This document shows, in pieces, positions 60,700 through 64,000 of a DNA stretch of 64,000 bases. The stretch lies in contig CM029672.1 in the NCBI GenBank assembly GCA_017311315.1, positions 11,809,426-11,873,425 on the forward strand, given 5' to 3'. Source of the DNA: Dendrocalamus latiflorus. Taxonomy: Eukaryota; Streptophyta; Magnoliopsida; Poales; Poaceae. The notes under the pieces were generated by a model, which did not search any database, had not been told where the DNA came from, and saw only the letters and a list, made by a program, of their open reading frames with translations. How positions within the stretch are numbered: position 1 is the first letter of the stretch; each line of letters starts with the position of its first letter. The position numbers and the translations under genes are program-made.

Positions 60700-63676
60700 T
60701 CATTGCCGGGGTGGAACTCTCCAGTCTTGTTTATAACCTCTGCTAGCAAGAATTGGGAGAGGTTTCCACGAATTTCGATGAGTTTGTGAAGATCATATGC
60801 ACTTTCGTCGAAGTCCACCCGCTGTCGCTAGGAGCAATGTTAAGTAATTAATTAGCATGTGTGTGTGTATACATACATATAATTAGAAAATAATAATTAG
60901 CATCTTGCGGACACCTGAGTTCTGCACTGTGCTCTTTCTATCCTGATCTGCTGTATAAAATGTGTAGACATTAATATCGTATCCTTGCCATGTCATAAAT
61001 GTAAATTTTGACCCTTTTGCCAACCATTGTAGTGTTTCACTTGACGACCTCCTAGTCAATCACACCTTCAACCATTCATTGAACCGACTGTTGTGTTGTC
61101 TCGTGATCCAAACTTCTGACTGGCCTGCATTCTCTTGGCGTAGCATGTTCTTGTGCTCTTCAATATATGGGGTCACTTCAGTCATGTATTGTAAAACCGT
61201 GAAATGAGTTTGAGCATATGTATTTTGATCTGGAGTTATTGCTTTCCTTCTGATAGTCCCGATATCCTCTAGCCTCCCCTCGTGACGAGATAGAGGTACA
61301 CCTATCGGCTCGACCTTAGCTGTGTAGCTGATGCAGAATTCAATGACTTCTTCTGTTGTATAACCTTCGATGATGCTACCTTCCGGTCAAGATCGATTGC
61401 GTACATAGGATTTGAGAATTCCCATGTACCTCTCGAATAGATACATATGACATAGAAACACGAGGCCATATATATTTATCTCTTTCAAAAGGTGGACAAT
61501 GAGATGGACCATGATATCAAAAAATGATAGAGGGAAATACATCTCTAGATGACATAGAGTTGTCACTACCTCGGTCTGCAGAGCATCTAGTCCATCGGGA
61601 TCAATGACCTTTTGAGCAATTGCATTAAAAAAATAACATGGCATTATGATTGTCACTCGAAGCTTGTTCGGTAAAATACTTCTAATTGCAATAGGTAGCA
61701 TTTGTGTCATTAGCATATGACAGTCATGATACTTCATACCAATTAATTTCAAATGTTCCATAGAAACAAGTTTCTTTATGCTGGTGGAGTGACCGGATGG
61801 AACTTTCATACCATGTAAGGACTGGCACAATTGAGTTCTCTCAGACTTAGACATAGTGTAGCAAGCTGGGGAAAGGTACATTTGACCTTTATCGGTCTCT
61901 ATCGGTGCTAACTCGGTCCTGATGTTCATAGCGACCAAGTCACGCCTTGCATTGACATCATCCTTTATTTTATCAGGAATGTTCAGTAAGAGACCAATCA
62001 AACTGTCACATACATTTTTCTCTACTTGCATGACATCGATACAATTGCGAACTTCTAAGTGCTTCCAATGAGATAAGTCCCAAAATATTGACCTCTTCTT
62101 CCACATGTTCTTCCGACAGGTCCTAAATTTACGTCCCTTTCCAAGCACAACGTCGATATCCTTGACCTTATCATATATCTCTTTTCCACTAAAAGGCCTT
62201 GGTACTGAGTCATCCTCTTTTTTCCGTCAAATTGTTTCTTCATCTTGCAGTATGGGTGATACTTTGGAAAGAACCTACGGTGACGCATGTACATAATTTT
62301 GCGCGAGTTGTTCAACCACACACTCTCGGTATAATCTAAGCACTGTGGACAGGCTTTGGCTCCTTTTATACTCAACCCTGACAGGTTACCAAGGGCAGGA
62401 AAATCATTAATGGTGCAGAACAACATGGCACGTAGAGTGAAGTTCTTTTGTTTGTCCGCATCCCATACATGTACCCCTTCGTTCCACAGTATTGCAATAT
62501 CTTCCACCAATGGTGCTAGGTACACATCAATATCGTTCCCAGGTTGCTTTGGCCCTTGGATTAGTAGTGACATCAAAATGTACTTTCGCTTCATACACAA
62601 CCAAGGAGGAAGGTTATATATGCACAGAGTCACGGGTCAGGTGCTATGTCGACTGCTCATATTACCAAAAGGATTCATTCCATTTGTACTCAACCTAAAC
62701 CTTATATTCCTCGATTCCACACTGAAATCTACAAACATCCTATTGATGTTCCTTCACTAGGCAAAATCAGTAACGTGTCTTATCATTCCGTCTTTCTTAC
62801 ACTGCTCCCAGTGCCAACGCATCAATTTTGCATCCTTGCGGTTTGCAAATAAACGCTTCAAATGAGGAATTACAGGAAGATAGCACAACACCTTAGTAGG
62901 AGGTCTTTGCTTCACCTCGATGCCCTTCCCATCATCGGAGTCATTTTTACGCTTGTATCGGGATGCTTTGCACACTGGACAAACATGTAAGCTAGCATAC
63001 TCTTTACAATACAGGATACAATTATTCGGACATGCATGTATTCTTTCTACTTCCATTCCCAATGGGCAAAGAATCCTTTTGTCTTGATAGGTGGTTCTCG
63101 GCAACACATTTCCCTTTGGAAGCATGTCTGCTAGGAGACCTAACAATGCCGTGAAACTCTTGTCTGACCAACTATTGCTTGCCTTCAATTTTAGCAGTTC
63201 TAGAACTGATGACAACCTTGTGTATTGCGGCTTGCAGCCTGGGAACAAAGGTTTCTCCGATTCCTCTATCAAGCCATCGAATTTACCAAACTCTCTATCA
63301 CTATAATTCCCTTCTGCATCACGTAGCATCTGATCTAAATTGTTATCCTGCGACCTATCCTCATAATCGAAAGCACAGTCCACAACCGGCATATCGTTGC
63401 CTCCCTCGACGATGTCATAACTACCTTTTTATGTACTCTTCTCTTCACCGTGACTGGTCCAATATTTGTACCCCTTTCTGAAACCCCTTCGAATCAAGTG
63501 AGTTTCGATCTGCGCTGAGTTTCTAAACATCTTTAGATTATCACAATCAATACATGGATAATACATATATTCCATTCCCTTCTTCAACATATCCAACTCG
63601 CTCTTCTAAAAGCAGACACGCCATTAATGTACTCTTCACTCATACAGTTCTCAATGTACATCCAGCTTCGGTCCAT
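60700..63676 (-). pseudogene. CACTA transposase (tnp2 family), decayed
   Basis: Start ATG is at 63676: MDRSWMYIENCMSEEYINGV, the usual tnp2 opening. A transposase-associated zinc region follows in another frame (YYPCIDCDNLKMFRNSAQIE, HLIRRGFRKGYKYWTSHGE). Then come LLELLKLKASNSWSDKSFTALL-like sequence, HACPNNCILYCKEY and CPVCKASRYK; the tnp2 core (IYNLPPWLCMKRKYIL, GPKQPGNDIDVYLAPLVED, LWNEGVHVWDA, KACPQCL); and a C-terminal DUF4218-type part (KNVCDSLIGLLLNIPDK, LKLIGMKYHDCHMLMTQMLP, FFNAIAQKVIDPD, LFERYMGILKSYVRNRS). It continues past a stop at 61387 (PEGSIIEGYTTEEVIEFC) and, after an apparent intron, ends near VDFDESAYDLHKLIEIRGNL (about 60700-60834). At least six stops or frameshifts make it inactive. 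Confidence 0.9.
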
Positions 63677-64000
63677 CTACGCTACACATGTAACAAATGA
63701 GTGTCAAAAATGATTATTAGCGCTATTATATAGCAAATCAGACTAGCTATACTTACACATGACATCTATATATATCACGTAGGTAGCTAGCTAGCCACGT
63801 ATTCATGACATAATAATGTTAAGCAAGAATATATTGAAGTGAACTTCGAGTACTTACCTATTTTGAAATTGAGCAAACTAACATTATCTTTCTAAACCTA
63901 GCTAATTAGATCTAAACAAAAACCTATCTATCATCTCTTTCAATTACAAAAGCATGCATATAAGTTATTAAAAGCAATTGAGTATTGCCTCTGATCATTG
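63677..64000. other. Upstream part of the CACTA element
   Basis: AT-rich, no coding signal and no subterminal repeats; it presumably lies between tnp2 and the unseen end of the transposon. Confidence 0.5.

Larger units (their letters stand above)
59690..64000 (-). mobile_element. CACTA (En/Spm-type) transposon, 3' end and transposase; runs off the right edge
   Basis: 59719-59880 holds subterminal repeats in both orientations: TATCACAGACGG, GTCTGTGAT, ATCATCTGTGATA, CTATCACAGACGG, CGTCTGTGATA, ATCACAGATGG. Dense short inverted repeats of this kind are the transposase-binding ends of CACTA elements. A decayed tnp2 transposase lies on the minus strand at 60700-63676. I do not find the terminal CACTA itself; the (TA)n tract at 59643 may have replaced it. 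No second subterminal array appears before 64000, so the other end lies beyond the window. A Micron-like insertion sits between the transposase and the left end. Confidence 0.85.

Overview
The window looks like nuclear DNA of a grass, most likely rice (Oryza) or a close relative. Intron-containing housekeeping genes with GC-rich first exons lie in a sea of LTR retrotransposons, MITEs and a CACTA transposon. One microsatellite-bounded element resembles Micron, a family described from rice. I could run no search; families are called from motifs and from splice reconstruction by eye.

Layout: (1) 84-9600 is a three-level nest of copia-type elements. An old non-autonomous element (TSD TCACC) holds a full-length copia element (807-8855, TSD ATTAT), which holds a deleted Tnt1-like copia element (4865-7454, TSD GAAGC). 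(2) 10818-12433, minus strand: the first four coding exons of FANCD2, the interstrand-crosslink repair protein. (3) 12987-18118, plus strand: complete TRM1 (tRNA G26 dimethyltransferase, 12 coding exons, 601 aa), head to head with FANCD2 across a 553-bp shared promoter. (4) 19034-25609: a Ty3/gypsy element with apparently identical 798-bp LTRs that lacks the reverse transcriptase core and RNase H. (5) 28021-39605, plus strand: complete CUL4 (17 coding exons, 813 aa). Intron 5 carries a MITE cluster and intron 9 an antisense copia remnant. (6) 39606-51534: a TE graveyard with a hAT transposase fragment, a duplicated block with gypsy LTR pieces, and three abutting TAA-flanked MITEs. (7) 51655-52905, plus strand: a DAO-family FAD oxidoreductase. 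(8) 53603-55297, minus strand: an organelle-targeted RimP-like ribosome maturation factor with a GC-AG intron. (9) 55298-59690: TE-poor, AT-rich DNA with MITEs. (10) 59690 to the right edge: one end and the decayed tnp2 transposase of a CACTA (En/Spm) element, invaded by a Micron-like element between (TA)n arrays.

The five host genes do not form a pathway. FANCD2 and CUL4 both belong to ubiquitin-linked genome maintenance, but they lie about 15 kb apart with unrelated genes and TEs between, so I draw no functional link. I see no wholly new system. The most informative features are the nested insertions with intact target duplications, a probable PPR gene fragment captured by the outermost element, a recent gypsy insertion that already lacked its RT, a chain of MITEs sharing TAA sites, and two unusual introns (in-frame and stop-free in the oxidoreductase; GC-AG in the RimP gene).
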